Counted from the first letter of the stretch, positions 1 to 8,128 are shown. The stretch is 64,000 nucleotides of DNA from Piscinibacter sp. (GCA_016706565.1 JADJJI010000013.1:248001-312000); one strand, 5' to 3'. Notes: generated by a model not told the origin, from the sequence alone. Numbers and translations are program-made.

Positions 1-109
1 CATGGTGTGATGGTTCTCGTGGGTTGTCTCTGCGAAAGATTTTCTGCAGGGCCGGCGCGGTGGCACTTGCGATGAGTCAAGTGGCTGACATGGCTGTCGG
101 GCCGGCGCA

Positions 110-643
110 TCACTGCTCCAGGCGCAGGATCTCCAGCTGCTCGGGCACCGTCTCGAAGGTGCCGGTGCCCGCGGGCATCTGCATCAGCGGCTTGCCCTTG
201 GCATCGAGCAGCCACACGCTCGGGTAGACGAGCTGGCGGGCGCGTTCGTCGCCGATCGAGCGGTTGAACTCGGCGTAGGGCATGGACTTGTCGCCGATGC
301 GGAAGAACAGGCGATCGGCCTGTACCGACAGGCTGCTGCGCAGGTCGTAGACGATGTAGTCGCGGGCGAAGTGCGGCGTCAGCTCGGCCGCGTTCTTCTC
401 GAGGAAGGCCTCGTACTTGCGGCAGAACGGGCAGTCGTTGGCACCGAGGTAGACGTACAGGCGCTTGTTTTCGCGCTGCGCCCGCTGCAGCGCGGTACTG
501 AGGTCGAACTCCAGTCGCTGCGGCTGCCCGGTGCCCGGCACCAGCGTGGGCGCATAGCGGGCCGGGAAGCCGGCAGCCGCCGCAGCGCCCGCGGCCACGC
601 ACAAGGCCAGCACGGCGGCCAGGCGGTGCAGCAGAGTGTTCAT
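110..643 (-). CDS. Exported thioredoxin-fold protein of the quinoprotein (XoxF) cluster
   Basis: The 177-residue product has a signal peptide (about residues 1-24) and a thioredoxin-like fold with the redox motif CPFC at about residues 71-74, preceded by a strand reading LYVYLGAND. It is probably a periplasmic disulfide reductase. Its start codon lies inside the end of the upstream SoxYZ-like carrier gene (4-base overlap), so the two are co-translated. SoxW-type thioredoxins keep the carrier cysteine of SoxY reduced, and by analogy this protein could reduce the single cysteine of the carriers encoded upstream. It is the last gene of the minus-strand operon that begins at xoxF. The fold and active site are seen in the sequence; the partner is inferred. 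Confidence 0.85.
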   Translation of the reverse strand: MNTLLHRLAAVLALCVAAGAAAAAGFPARYAPTLVPGTGQPQRLEFDLSTALQRAQRENKRLYVYLGANDCPFCRKYEAFLEKNAAELTPHFARDYIVYDLRSSLSVQADRLFFRIGDKSMPYAEFNRSIGDERARQLVYPSVWLLDAKGKPLMQMPAGTGTFETVPEQLEILRLEQ

Positions 644-1467
644 CCCACCGCCAGGGTGCCGACGAACTGGCTGTCCTTCGTATCCGTCACCTCGGCACGC
701 AGCTCGCCGCGGCCATGGGGCACGAAGTTGAAGCGCAGCGTCGGGTTCTCGCTGACCGAGAAGTCGAGTTCGGCGTCGAACACCTTGCGCTGCGCGTAGC
801 TCACCTTGATCGAGCGCACGAAGTGCGGCGGGATGTACATCACCGTCACCTGGTTGAGCTCGAAGCCGGTGTCGTTGGGGTGGACCACGGTCACGTCGGC
901 GGTGGTGGGCTGGTCCATGTGCAGCTCGCCGTTGAGCTTGAGCATGGTCTTGCCGATCAGGTGCAGCGCCTCGCGGTTGGGCGGAGCGGAGCAGCCGCCG
1001 GAGGTCTTCACGTAGCGCGAGTCGGTGTGCAGCTCGCCGTTGGAAAGTTCGCTGACCACGCGCACGTGGCTGTACTCGTCCACGCGCAGCCGCGTCTCGA
1101 AGTCGGCCTGTCCGACCTCGGTGGTGAGGTCGAGCACCGCCGCGACGGGCGAGGGGTTCTTGTCGACCACGATGTACATCTTGCGCACGTAGAGCTCGGG
1201 TTTCTGCGCCAGCTTCGAGACAATCTTCACCGGCACCGAGGCACCGTAGGCCGCGCGCAGCGGCACGATCACCTGCACCACCGACTGTCCGGCAATGAGC
1301 TTCTTGCCCTGGAACAGCTTGCCGCTGATGCGCTCCCATTCGGGCGACGAGGCATCGTGCGTGGCCGAGGGCAGGCCGCCCACGGCGGCGAATGCGCCGG
1401 CCGGCGACAGCGCCAGCGCGGCGAGGCCCTGCAGGGCATGGCGGCGGTTGGTGCGAACAGGTGGCAT
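640..1467 (-). CDS. Quinoprotein dehydrogenase-associated SoxYZ-like carrier protein (copy 1)
   Basis: The 275-residue exported protein fuses a SoxY-like domain (about 40-165) to a SoxZ-like domain (about 175-275). The N-terminus has a twin-arginine-like stretch (NRRHALQG). The SoxY part ends in SGGCSAP with Cys159, the only cysteine of the protein, in the place of the substrate-carrying GGC tail of true SoxY. Fused SoxYZ-like proteins of this kind are known next to PQQ-dependent alcohol dehydrogenases, but their cargo is not established. No other Sox genes are seen here, so a role in thiosulfate oxidation is unlikely. It overlaps the thioredoxin gene by 4 bases and is paralogous to the gene at 3984-4811. 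Confidence 0.88.
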   Translation of the reverse strand: MPPVRTNRRHALQGLAALALSPAGAFAAVGGLPSATHDASSPEWERISGKLFQGKKLIAGQSVVQVIVPLRAAYGASVPVKIVSKLAQKPELYVRKMYIVVDKNPSPVAAVLDLTTEVGQADFETRLRVDEYSHVRVVSELSNGELHTDSRYVKTSGGCSAPPNREALHLIGKTMLKLNGELHMDQPTTADVTVVHPNDTGFELNQVTVMYIPPHFVRSIKVSYAQRKVFDAELDFSVSENPTLRFNFVPHGRGELRAEVTDTKDSQFVGTLAVG

Positions 1468-1485
1468 GGTGAACGGCTCCTCGGA

Positions 1486-2451
1486 CTACTTGAACATCAG
1501 CTCGCGCTCGAAGCGCAGGAAGGCGACGGAAGCATTGCGGCGGTGGATCACGTCGTACTGGTCCCAGCCCTCGTACTCGGGCAGCTCGCCGGACTCGGCC
1601 ACGCCGAGCAGCGATGCGCCGGATCGGACCAGGCCACGCACCTTGGTCTCGAGCTGCGCGAGGTAGCGCTCCACCGTGTCGATCAGCGCCGATGATGAGG
1701 CCGGGCCGTGGCCTGGCACCACGGTGCCAACCCGCAGCGCGCGCAGCGACTGCAGCGCCTTCTTCCAGCCCTCCAGATCGCTGTCCTGGATGTCGGGCAC
1801 GCGGCCGGCGTCGAGCAGTCCGCCGCCGAACAGCACACCGCTGCGCTCGTCGAGCACGGCGATGTCGCCGGGGCCGCTGGAGTGGCCGAAGTACAGCACG
1901 CGCACCGGCCGGCCGATCAGGTCGAGTTCGTGCGTGGCTTCGAACTCCTGGTCGGGCTTGTACATCGCGGTGCCAAGCAAGGGTGTCTCACCGACGGTCT
2001 GGCGCAGCGCTTTCAGGCAGGTCTCGCAGCGCGAGGCCATCAGCCGCGAGGTGCGGCTGTGCATGCGGATCGGGATGCCGAGTTCGCGAAAGGCCGTGCC
2101 GCCGAAGAGGAACTCCGGCCGCGTGTGGGTGACCAGCGCGACGCGCACCGGCTGGTCGGTGACGGCACGGATCGCTGCGAGCAGCGCGCGGCCGTGTGCA
2201 AACGAGGTTCCGGTGTCGACCACGATCACGCCGCGCTCGCCGACGATGAAGCCGGCGTTGCCGATGCGCCCGAGGTTGCTTTCGTCGGCTGAGCCGGGGC
2301 TTCCGGGCATCACGTACACGCCGGGCGCGATCTGCCGGGCCACCGGCGGTGCGCCCGGCACGGGCGGCGCCGCCGGCGGCGCCGAGCCGCAGCCGGCCAG
2401 GGCGGCCATGCCCAGACCGAGCAGGACACGACGTCGCGAGTGCAGGCTCAT
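1486..2451 (-). CDS. Metallo-beta-lactamase-fold lipoprotein, quinoprotein relay type, with a degenerate metal site
   Basis: The 321-residue protein has a twin-arginine-like start (SRRRVLLGLG) and a lipobox ending at Cys21, so it is probably a periplasm-facing lipoprotein. The rest matches the metallo-beta-lactamase fold of the SoxH-like hydrolases found beside PQQ dehydrogenases. The metal-binding motif is eroded. The usual HxHxDH reads H109-T-R-P-E-F114, keeping only the first histidine, and the bridging aspartate after the LFGG strand is glycine (about 211). His190 and His248 of the later motifs remain. A CxxC pair lies at 142-145. A binuclear zinc hydrolase activity is therefore doubtful, and a binding or redox role is possible. 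It lies between a SoxYZ-like carrier and a MxaD-like gene in the same operon. Confidence 0.83.
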   Translation of the reverse strand: MSLHSRRRVLLGLGMAALAGCGSAPPAAPPVPGAPPVARQIAPGVYVMPGSPGSADESNLGRIGNAGFIVGERGVIVVDTGTSFAHGRALLAAIRAVTDQPVRVALVTHTRPEFLFGGTAFRELGIPIRMHSRTSRLMASRCETCLKALRQTVGETPLLGTAMYKPDQEFEATHELDLIGRPVRVLYFGHSSGPGDIAVLDERSGVLFGGGLLDAGRVPDIQDSDLEGWKKALQSLRALRVGTVVPGHGPASSSALIDTVERYLAQLETKVRGLVRSGASLLGVAESGELPEYEGWDQYDVIHRRNASVAFLRFERELMFK

Positions 2452-2458
2452 GATCCGT

Positions 2459-3001
2459 CTACTTGGCCTCGGCCATCGCCTTCAGGTTGGCCAGCCCCGA
2501 CTTGTAGACGCCGGTGACCGCGGCCACGGCGGCTTCGTCGTTTCTGTCGGGCGGCGGATCGTTGTTCGGAAAGCCACGGTAGAAGGCGCCGCGCCACTCC
2601 ACCACCGAGCCCTTGCCCTCGGCCTTCACGGTGATGGTCGAGGTGTAGTTGGTCACGGGCAGGGCGCCGCCGTCCTTGGCGCGGTAGCTGTACTTCATCT
2701 TCGCCGCGTCGTGGCTCTCCAGCGTCTCGGTCAGCGCGCCGCCGCCCTTGAGCTTGAGCTCGCGCACCGAACCTTCTTCGTTGGCCTTGCTGGCCGGGCT
2801 CTCGGCCACGGCCGGGTGCCAGTTCTTCAGCGCGTCGAAGTTGGCGATGATCGCCCACACCTTGTCGGCCGGCGCGTCGATGGCAATCGTCTCGACCACC
2901 TTCTGCCGCGTCGGGCCGTGGGCGGCGGCGGGGCCGGTCAGGCTGGCCAGGCCGGTCAGCAGGGCGAGGCCGGTGAGCCATCGGCGGGTGCGTGAAAACA
3001 T
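2459..3001 (-). CDS. Exported SRPBCC-fold protein, MxaD-like
   Basis: The 180-residue protein has a signal peptide (about 1-27, ending PAAAHG) followed by a START/SRPBCC fold, with the typical opening VVETIAIDAPADKVWAIIAN and a C-terminal helix rich in Ala and Lys. It resembles MxaD, a periplasmic protein of methanol dehydrogenase clusters proposed to help electron transfer between the dehydrogenase and its cytochrome. The start chosen gives a clean signal peptide; longer readings upstream in this frame run through the neighbouring propeller gene and are not real. It is 7 bases upstream of the metallo-beta-lactamase-fold gene. The fold assignment is firm, the MxaD equivalence moderate. Confidence 0.85.
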   Translation of the reverse strand: MFSRTRRWLTGLALLTGLASLTGPAAAHGPTRQKVVETIAIDAPADKVWAIIANFDALKNWHPAVAESPASKANEEGSVRELKLKGGGALTETLESHDAAKMKYSYRAKDGGALPVTNYTSTITVKAEGKGSVVEWRGAFYRGFPNNDPPPDRNDEAAVAAVTGVYKSGLANLKAMAEAK

Positions 3002-3033
3002 CGTGCGTCTCCTCGGGTTCGAAGGGTGAAGAT

Positions 3034-3987
3034 TCAGGGGATGTCGGGCGCGCCGATGAAGGCGCCGAAGCCGCGGCTGTTGCGGCCGGTGTCGATGCGC
3101 GCGAGCGAACGGCCGCTTTCGGCGTCGAGCACGCTGACGTTGTCGTCCATCCAGTTGACGACGTAGACACGGTCGCCGTGTGCGGCCACGCCCTCGGGGT
3201 AGCCGAAGCCGTCGAGCGTGCGCCGCACCGCGAGCGTCTCGGTGTCGACGACGCTCACCGTGTCGGCGTGCTGGTTGGTCACGTAGAGCAGCCGGCCGCC
3301 ATGGGCCAGTGCCGCACCGTAGGGCGCACGGCCGACCTTCACCGTGGCCTCGACCTTCATCGCGCGCAGGTCGACGACCGAGACGTCGTCGCTGAGCACG
3401 TTCAGCGCGTACAGGCGCTGTCGCGGCTCGTCGATCAGCAGCGCGAAGGGATGCGTGCCGACGCGCACACGCGCGCGGATCGCCCGCGTGGCGACATCGA
3501 TCGCCGCCACGCTGTCGTCGTCGCGTTCGGCCACGTACACCGTGCGGCCGTCGGCCGACGCGGCCACCCCGGCCGGTGCCTTGCCCACCACGACCTCCGC
3601 GGCCGCGGCGCCGGGGCGCGTGGTTTCGATCAGCAGCAGGCGGTTGCGGTACCAGTCGGCGACGAACAGCAGCTTGCCGTCGGGCGAGGCATCGATGCCC
3701 ACCGGGCCCGAGCCGGCCGGCAGCGTGTCGACCAGGCGCTGCGTGCGCATGTCGATCACCGAGATCGTGCGGCTGTCGGGGTTGGAGACGAACACACGGC
3801 CAGCGCGGCTGGACGCCACCACGCCGGCCGGCGAGCGGCCCACCGGCACGGTGGCCACCACCTTCTGCTGCGCGAGATCGATCACCGACACATCGTGGCT
3901 GCCCTGGTTGGTGATGTAGGCGAACGGCGCCGCCGAAGCTGCACCGCCGGCCAGCCACAGCGCGGTGGCGAGGATCCGACGGATCAT
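3034..3987 (-). CDS. Exported YVTN-family beta-propeller protein
   Basis: The 317-residue protein has a short signal peptide (1-19) and then about seven repeats of roughly 42 residues containing YVTN-type strands such as FAYITNQGSHDVSVID and LLYVTNQHADTVSVVD, which form a beta-propeller. Such propellers frequently accompany PQQ-dependent dehydrogenases, where they are thought to bind partner proteins or the cofactor; no catalytic residues are evident. Its start codon overlaps by 4 bases the end of the second SoxYZ-like carrier gene, so the two are translationally coupled. A second, separate propeller of the same kind is encoded at 11397-12365 on the other strand. Confidence 0.88.
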   Translation of the reverse strand: MIRRILATALWLAGGAASAAPFAYITNQGSHDVSVIDLAQQKVVATVPVGRSPAGVVASSRAGRVFVSNPDSRTISVIDMRTQRLVDTLPAGSGPVGIDASPDGKLLFVADWYRNRLLLIETTRPGAAAAEVVVGKAPAGVAASADGRTVYVAERDDDSVAAIDVATRAIRARVRVGTHPFALLIDEPRQRLYALNVLSDDVSVVDLRAMKVEATVKVGRAPYGAALAHGGRLLYVTNQHADTVSVVDTETLAVRRTLDGFGYPEGVAAHGDRVYVVNWMDDNVSVLDAESGRSLARIDTGRNSRGFGAFIGAPDIP

Positions 3988-4811
3988 TTCGGCGTGTCGC
4001 GCAGTGCCTGTGCGGCGACGAAGCGCAGGTCGCGCGAGTCGACCACGGTGGCGCGCAACTCGCCATTGCCCTGCGGCAGGAACCAGAAGCGGAAGTTCGG
4101 GTTCTCGCTGATCGAGAAGTCCACGTCGGCGCTGAACACCGGCTTGCCGTCGTAGGTCACGTCGACCTTGCGAACGTAGTGCGCCGGCGTGAACTGGCGC
4201 GAGTACTGGTCCATCGCCAGGCCGGAATGGTTGGGGTGGTCGATCATCAGCTGGGCGAGCACCGGCGTGCGGCCCTTCAGTCCGCCCTCGACGCGAAAGC
4301 GCATCTGGCCGAGCGAGGCCGCCGCCGCCTGCGCGTCACTGCCGGCCGGCGCCGAGCAACCGCCCGAGGCCTTCACGAAGCGTGTCACGCCGAAGAGCTG
4401 GCCATCGCTGGTCTCGGCGATGGCGCGCACGTGCGAGTAGGCATCGACACGCACACGGGTCTCGATTTCGGCCCGGCCGCTCTCGGGCGAGAACTGGAAG
4501 ATCGCCGAGATGGGCGACGGGTTCGCGTCGATGATCAGGTAGAGCTTGCTGATGTAGCGGCCTGCGCCCTGCGGCCAGCGCGAGCGGATGGCGATCGGCA
4601 CGACCGCGGCATCGATGGCGCGCGAAGGTGCCTCAAGCACCAGCATATCGGCCGGTGCCGGCGCGATGCTGCGGCCCTCGAAGATGCTCGCACGCACCTT
4701 CTGCCACACCGGGCTGCTTTCGGGGTCGTCGGTGGGCTGCAGGTTGCGGGCCTGGGACAGACCCGCAGCGACGAGCAGCAGCAGGGCGAACAGTCGTGCG
4801 AGGTGCTTCAT
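3984..4811 (-). CDS. Quinoprotein dehydrogenase-associated SoxYZ-like carrier protein (copy 2)
   Basis: The 275-residue protein has a cleavable Sec signal (1-21), a SoxY-like domain and a C-terminal SoxZ-like domain. The candidate carrier cysteine is Cys152 in ASGGCSAP, matching Cys159 of copy 1. The paralogues share motifs such as SENP-FRF near the C-terminus and VRVDAYSHVR before the cysteine, but they differ in export signal, one Tat-like and one Sec-like. The ATG was chosen because it begins the signal peptide; upstream sequence in frame belongs to the preceding gene's region. It precedes the propeller gene with a 4-base overlap. Two carriers in one operon suggest hetero-partners or two cargoes, which is inference. 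Confidence 0.88.
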   Translation of the reverse strand: MKHLARLFALLLLVAAGLSQARNLQPTDDPESSPVWQKVRASIFEGRSIAPAPADMLVLEAPSRAIDAAVVPIAIRSRWPQGAGRYISKLYLIIDANPSPISAIFQFSPESGRAEIETRVRVDAYSHVRAIAETSDGQLFGVTRFVKASGGCSAPAGSDAQAAAASLGQMRFRVEGGLKGRTPVLAQLMIDHPNHSGLAMDQYSRQFTPAHYVRKVDVTYDGKPVFSADVDFSISENPNFRFWFLPQGNGELRATVVDSRDLRFVAAQALRDTPK

Positions 4812-4819
4812 GGCAAGAC

Positions 4820-5173
4820 CTACTTCGGCGCGATGAAGCAGCCCTGCTGCACCTTGGCCTGCAGCTCGCGATAGCGCTTGATCTGCGGCTTGACGGTCTC
4901 GTTGTCGCGCAGCTCGCCGCCGCGCTCGCCGCCGATCGATATGGCGTTGACGATGGTCTGCATCGTCACGAAGTCCTCGTGCTTGACCTCGCGCGCGATC
5001 GCGTCGAGCGCGCAGGAGCATTTGTTGACCATCTCGTAGTTCGGCCCGGGATTGGCCTTCATGCACTCCTGCACGTAGAGGACCCGGTCGACGGTCGGGA
5101 AGTCGTTGGCGGCGGCAACGCCGGCCAGCGCCAGCGATGCAGCGGCTGCAAGGAATCGGGGCAGGGTCTTCAT
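4820..5173 (-). CDS. Small exported four-cysteine protein, unknown function
   Basis: The 117-residue product has a signal peptide (1-22) and a small helical mature domain with four cysteines at 37, 52, 54 and 112, including a CSC pair, which probably form two disulfides in the periplasm. I do not recognise a characterised family. It sits 8 bases upstream of the second SoxYZ-like carrier gene and 16 bases downstream of another unknown exported protein, so it belongs to the xoxF operon. Its spacing, codon use and signal peptide support a real gene. A role as a small redox or structural partner of the relay proteins is only a guess from context. Confidence 0.75.
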   Translation of the reverse strand: MKTLPRFLAAAASLALAGVAAANDFPTVDRVLYVQECMKANPGPNYEMVNKCSCALDAIAREVKHEDFVTMQTIVNAISIGGERGGELRDNETVKPQIKRYRELQAKVQQGCFIAPK

Positions 5174-5189
5174 CGGGAGCTTCCGGAGT

Positions 5190-5891
5190 TCAGGGGTTGC
5201 GCGCGGAGGGCGTGGCGCCATCGAGCACCATCTCCTCGACCAGCAGCGGCGCGGCAGCGGGCGATTCGCCGTCGATGCGCGTGCGCACGGCATAGACGCC
5301 ACCGGGCACCGCGTCGGACAGCGTGAAGACGTACTGCTTGTTGGCCAGCTTCTCGAAGCGTGTTCGCAGCGGGTCGTCCAGGTACGGGGCGACGCTGATC
5401 TCGCGCGCCGAGACATTCTTGCCGCGGTAGGGCAGCGACACCTCCTTGATCTGCGCACCCCCGGCAATCGCCATGCGGATGCGCTTGCGGAAGTAGTTCG
5501 GCTTGCCCTTGGTGAGCCGGCCCATCTCGCGGATGTCGCGCTCCAGGAAGTACAGCACCACCGGGTTGCCCTCGGCCTCCTCGACCTCGGGCAGCGAGAG
5601 TTTGCGCGGGCCGCCGAGGAAGTCGGCAGCGGCGGCGCAGCACTTGCCGTCGGCCTTGGCCTTGAGCCTGATGCTGACCTTGTCGTCGAAGGCCTCCTCC
5701 ATGCTGCCGCTCCTGCTGAACGCATAGTTCAGCGTCGCCGGCGGCTTCAGCGAGGTGAGCTGGTTGGTCATGAACAGCGCACGCTCGGCGGGAGAGAAAT
5801 CTTCTGCGGCGAGGGCGGGTGCGGGCAGGCAGAGCACGGCGGCCAGCAATGCGGCAGGGCGCTTCAGGGCGGAAGGGAAACGGAGGGTCAT
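5190..5891 (-). CDS. Exported protein of unknown function in the xoxF operon
   Basis: The 233-residue product has a signal peptide (about 1-28, ending PALAAED) and no transmembrane segment after it. The mature part contains an adjacent cysteine pair (KCCAAAAD, about residues 84-85), a charged middle section and a C-terminal beta-rich region with a VYAVRTRIDGE strand. I do not recognise the family. The ATG at this position was chosen because it starts the signal peptide; an upstream in-frame extension lies antisense to no supporting feature and overlaps the protease gene. It lies 4 bases after the protease-TPR gene, so it is co-transcribed with xoxF, xoxG and xoxJ. Confidence 0.72.
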   Translation of the reverse strand: MTLRFPSALKRPAALLAAVLCLPAPALAAEDFSPAERALFMTNQLTSLKPPATLNYAFSRSGSMEEAFDDKVSIRLKAKADGKCCAAAADFLGGPRKLSLPEVEEAEGNPVVLYFLERDIREMGRLTKGKPNYFRKRIRMAIAGGAQIKEVSLPYRGKNVSAREISVAPYLDDPLRTRFEKLANKQYVFTLSDAVPGGVYAVRTRIDGESPAAAPLLVEEMVLDGATPSARNP

Positions 5892-5895
5892 GAGG

Positions 5896-6876
5896 TCAGG
5901 GCCGATCGGTGGGGCAGGGTTTCGGGACAGGGGTGGCCGCCGCGCCGCGCTTCGCCACGTCGGCAAGCCGCTCGCGGGCTGCGGCACGTGCGGGTTCGAG
6001 GCTGAGCGAGCATTCGAGGGCGAGGCGTGCTTCCGGCAGGCGGTCTTGACGCGCCAGCGCGGTGCCCAGCAGGTACCAGGCTTCGGCATCGCCCGGATCG
6101 GCGCGCGACCATTCCGAGGCCAGCGCCTCCAGGTCGCTCCAGCGGTCGTTCTGCACCAGCACGGCCGCCCTGAGGAAGCGTGGCTGCGCGGACGGGCCCG
6201 CCTGCCAGTAGGGCAGCGGCTGGCTGTCCAGCGGCATCACCTTGCGGAAGCTGCCGCGCTGCGTTTCGTCGAGCATCTGCGCGACCCACTCCGCCGGCGC
6301 GGCGTAGTAGTGCGACTCGCCGCCACGCAGCCGGAAGGTCAGGATGCCCACGAGCCGGCCGTCGTCGTCGAACAGGCCGCCCCCGCTGGCGCCCGAGCTG
6401 AACCAGTTGGTGCTCTGGATCACCTGGGCGCCGTCGTGGCGATGCAGTTGCACGACCTCACCGGCGCTGTTCTGGATGCCCAGCCCGCCGGTGTAGCCCA
6501 GCGCCGTGACCTGCTGGCCGATGGCCAGCGTGGCGGCGTGTCCCAGCGTCACCGGCCGGGCCTCGAGGCCGGGCACCTGGAGCAGGCACAGGTCGCGCGT
6601 CAGGTCGCTCGCCTGCCACTGCACCGGCCAGCGCAGGCCGGCTCGCAGCACATGGATCTGCTGTGCCTCGCGCGTGACATGGCAGTTGGTCACCACCTTG
6701 TCGGGGGCGATGGCCACCGCCGAGCCGAAGGCGTAGCCGCCGCGCAGGCGGGGCGCTTCGACGCGCAGCACGCTGGCGGCCAGGCTCACGTAGGCTGCCT
6801 GGTCCAGCGCGGCAAGCGCCGTCTGCGGCGGCACGGCCAGCGCCGGCAGCAGGGACAGGGACAGCAGGCACTTCAT
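5896..6876 (-). CDS. Periplasmic trypsin-like serine protease with C-terminal TPR-like repeats
   Basis: The 326-residue protein has a signal peptide (about 1-22) and a chymotrypsin/DegP-type protease domain (about 30-230) with a complete triad: His66 in TNCHVT, Asp95 in TRDLCLL and Ser164 in GASGGG. No PDZ domain follows. Instead residues 245-320 form helical TPR-like repeats (DAEAWYLLGTALARQDRLPE). It is placed 20 bases downstream of xoxJ. A protease in a methanol dehydrogenase operon could process or quality-control the exported relay proteins; the substrate is unknown. The domain assignment is firm, the role inferred. Confidence 0.88.
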   Translation of the reverse strand: MKCLLSLSLLPALAVPPQTALAALDQAAYVSLAASVLRVEAPRLRGGYAFGSAVAIAPDKVVTNCHVTREAQQIHVLRAGLRWPVQWQASDLTRDLCLLQVPGLEARPVTLGHAATLAIGQQVTALGYTGGLGIQNSAGEVVQLHRHDGAQVIQSTNWFSSGASGGGLFDDDGRLVGILTFRLRGGESHYYAAPAEWVAQMLDETQRGSFRKVMPLDSQPLPYWQAGPSAQPRFLRAAVLVQNDRWSDLEALASEWSRADPGDAEAWYLLGTALARQDRLPEARLALECSLSLEPARAAARERLADVAKRGAAATPVPKPCPTDRP

Positions 6877-6896
6877 GGTGGCAGCTTGCCACGCCG

Positions 6897-7748
6897 TCAG
6901 GGCTTCTGCGCGGCGTAGCTCTCGTCGACGATGGGAACGCCGAATTCCTTGAGGATGGCGCCGATCTCGGCCTTGCGGGACTCGAGCAGGCCTTCGACCT
7001 GCTGCTTCCACTCGCGCTCGCCGTAGCGCACGCCCATGGCCATCTCGTAGTCGAACTTCACGCCCGGCTCGGAGCGCAGCGGAACCACCGTCAGCGCGGG
7101 CGAGGTGACGCGCTTGGCGAAGTAGCCGGCAATCGGGCCCCAGACGATGGCAGCGTCGATCTTGCCGGCGGCGAGGTCGCGCTCGATGATCTCGCCCGGG
7201 TATTGCTTCGGGTCGGCGCTCATCATCGGATAGGGCACGCCGCTGTCGACCAAGCCGTGCTTGGACAGCCAGTCGGAGGCCGGCGAACGGTCGTAAAGCC
7301 CGATGCGCAGCTTCGACAGCATCGCGCGGTCGAGCTGGAGGAAATCCTGGCCGGAGCGCACCTGGTCCATGCCCTTGCCCTGCGCGAACACGATCGCATA
7401 GGTGGAGCGGTAATAGGGCTTGGTGACCGACACCTGGTCGAAACCGGAGGGCACGCCCATCACGATGTCGCAGGGGAAATCCTGGCCCGGCAGCTTGTAG
7501 CGCAGCGTGTTGCGGATGAAGTTCATCCGCTGCGGAAACGAGTAGTAGGTGACCGGCAGGCCCAGGGCCTTGCCGAACACCTCGGCGATGCGGTTCTCGA
7601 TGCCTTGCGCGCTCGTGTTCGAGAACGGCAGGTTGTTCGGGTCCTGGCATACGCGCAGGGCCTCGCGCTTGGGCGGGGCGTCCTGGGCTGCGGCGGGCAT
7701 GGCCCAAACCATGGCGGCGCACAGCGCCGCGATGCGGATCAGGGTCAT
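6897..7748 (-). CDS. xoxJ: XoxJ/MxaJ-like periplasmic binding-fold protein
   Basis: The 283-residue protein has a signal peptide (1-22) and the bilobed fold of family-3 solute-binding proteins, opening with LRVCQDPNNLPFSN, the signature of the quinoprotein-dehydrogenase-associated MxaJ/XoxJ family. XoxJ binds XoxF and is proposed to help its activation or lanthanide loading. Its start overlaps the end of xoxG by 4 bases, giving the conserved order xoxF-xoxG-xoxJ. No ABC permease adjoins it on this strand, consistent with a chaperone-like rather than transport role. The family is clear from the sequence and the order; the function is from what is known of the family. Confidence 0.93.
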   Translation of the reverse strand: MTLIRIAALCAAMVWAMPAAAQDAPPKREALRVCQDPNNLPFSNTSAQGIENRIAEVFGKALGLPVTYYSFPQRMNFIRNTLRYKLPGQDFPCDIVMGVPSGFDQVSVTKPYYRSTYAIVFAQGKGMDQVRSGQDFLQLDRAMLSKLRIGLYDRSPASDWLSKHGLVDSGVPYPMMSADPKQYPGEIIERDLAAGKIDAAIVWGPIAGYFAKRVTSPALTVVPLRSEPGVKFDYEMAMGVRYGEREWKQQVEGLLESRKAEIGAILKEFGVPIVDESYAAQKP

Positions 7749-8128
7749 TTGGCGATCGGCTCGACCTTGGAGCGCGTGATGGCGCCGTCGGAGCGGCCCT
7801 TCAGGTACGCATAGAGGTGATCCATGTTGTCCATCACCTGCTGGCTGGTGCCGAAGCTCTGCATGCCCTTCTCAAGGCGGCCATCGCGCACGGTCTTCAC
7901 GAACTCTTCCTTCGTCAGCGTCTTCAGGCTGTTGACGAGGGACGGGCCGACCATGCCTTCCTGGTTGGCGCCGTGGCAGCGGTCGCAGGCGGCGGCACGC
8001 CAGGTGCGGAAGCCCTTCATCGTGTTCTCGTCGACCTTGTAGCCGTCGACCACGGTGTACAGCTGCGACTGGGCGAAAGCGGAACCGGCAGCGAGAAGAG
8101 TCAGGGCCAGCAGAGTTTTCCGAAACAT
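7745..8128 (-). CDS. xoxG: Cytochrome c, electron acceptor of XoxF
   Basis: The 127-residue product has a signal peptide (1-19), one haem-binding motif CDRCH (48-52) and a probable axial methionine at about 89 in EKGMQSFG, so it is a small monohaem class I cytochrome c. In xoxFGJ clusters this cytochrome takes electrons from the PQQ of XoxF. An ATG at 8200 is in frame but adds residues before the signal peptide, so the ATG at 8128 was chosen. It lies 94 bases downstream of xoxF and overlaps xoxJ by 4 bases. Confidence 0.92.
   Translation of the reverse strand: MFRKTLLALTLLAAGSAFAQSQLYTVVDGYKVDENTMKGFRTWRAAACDRCHGANQEGMVGPSLVNSLKTLTKEEFVKTVRDGRLEKGMQSFGTSQQVMDNMDHLYAYLKGRSDGAITRSKVEPIAK

Noticed and set aside
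24-227. 67-codon open frame at the window start
   Set aside because: It overlaps the end of the thioredoxin gene on the other strand and has no recognisable features.
640-4811. Thiosulfate-oxidising Sox system
   Set aside because: No soxA, soxB, soxC, soxD or soxX genes are present; the SoxYZ-like genes belong to the quinoprotein-associated fused family.
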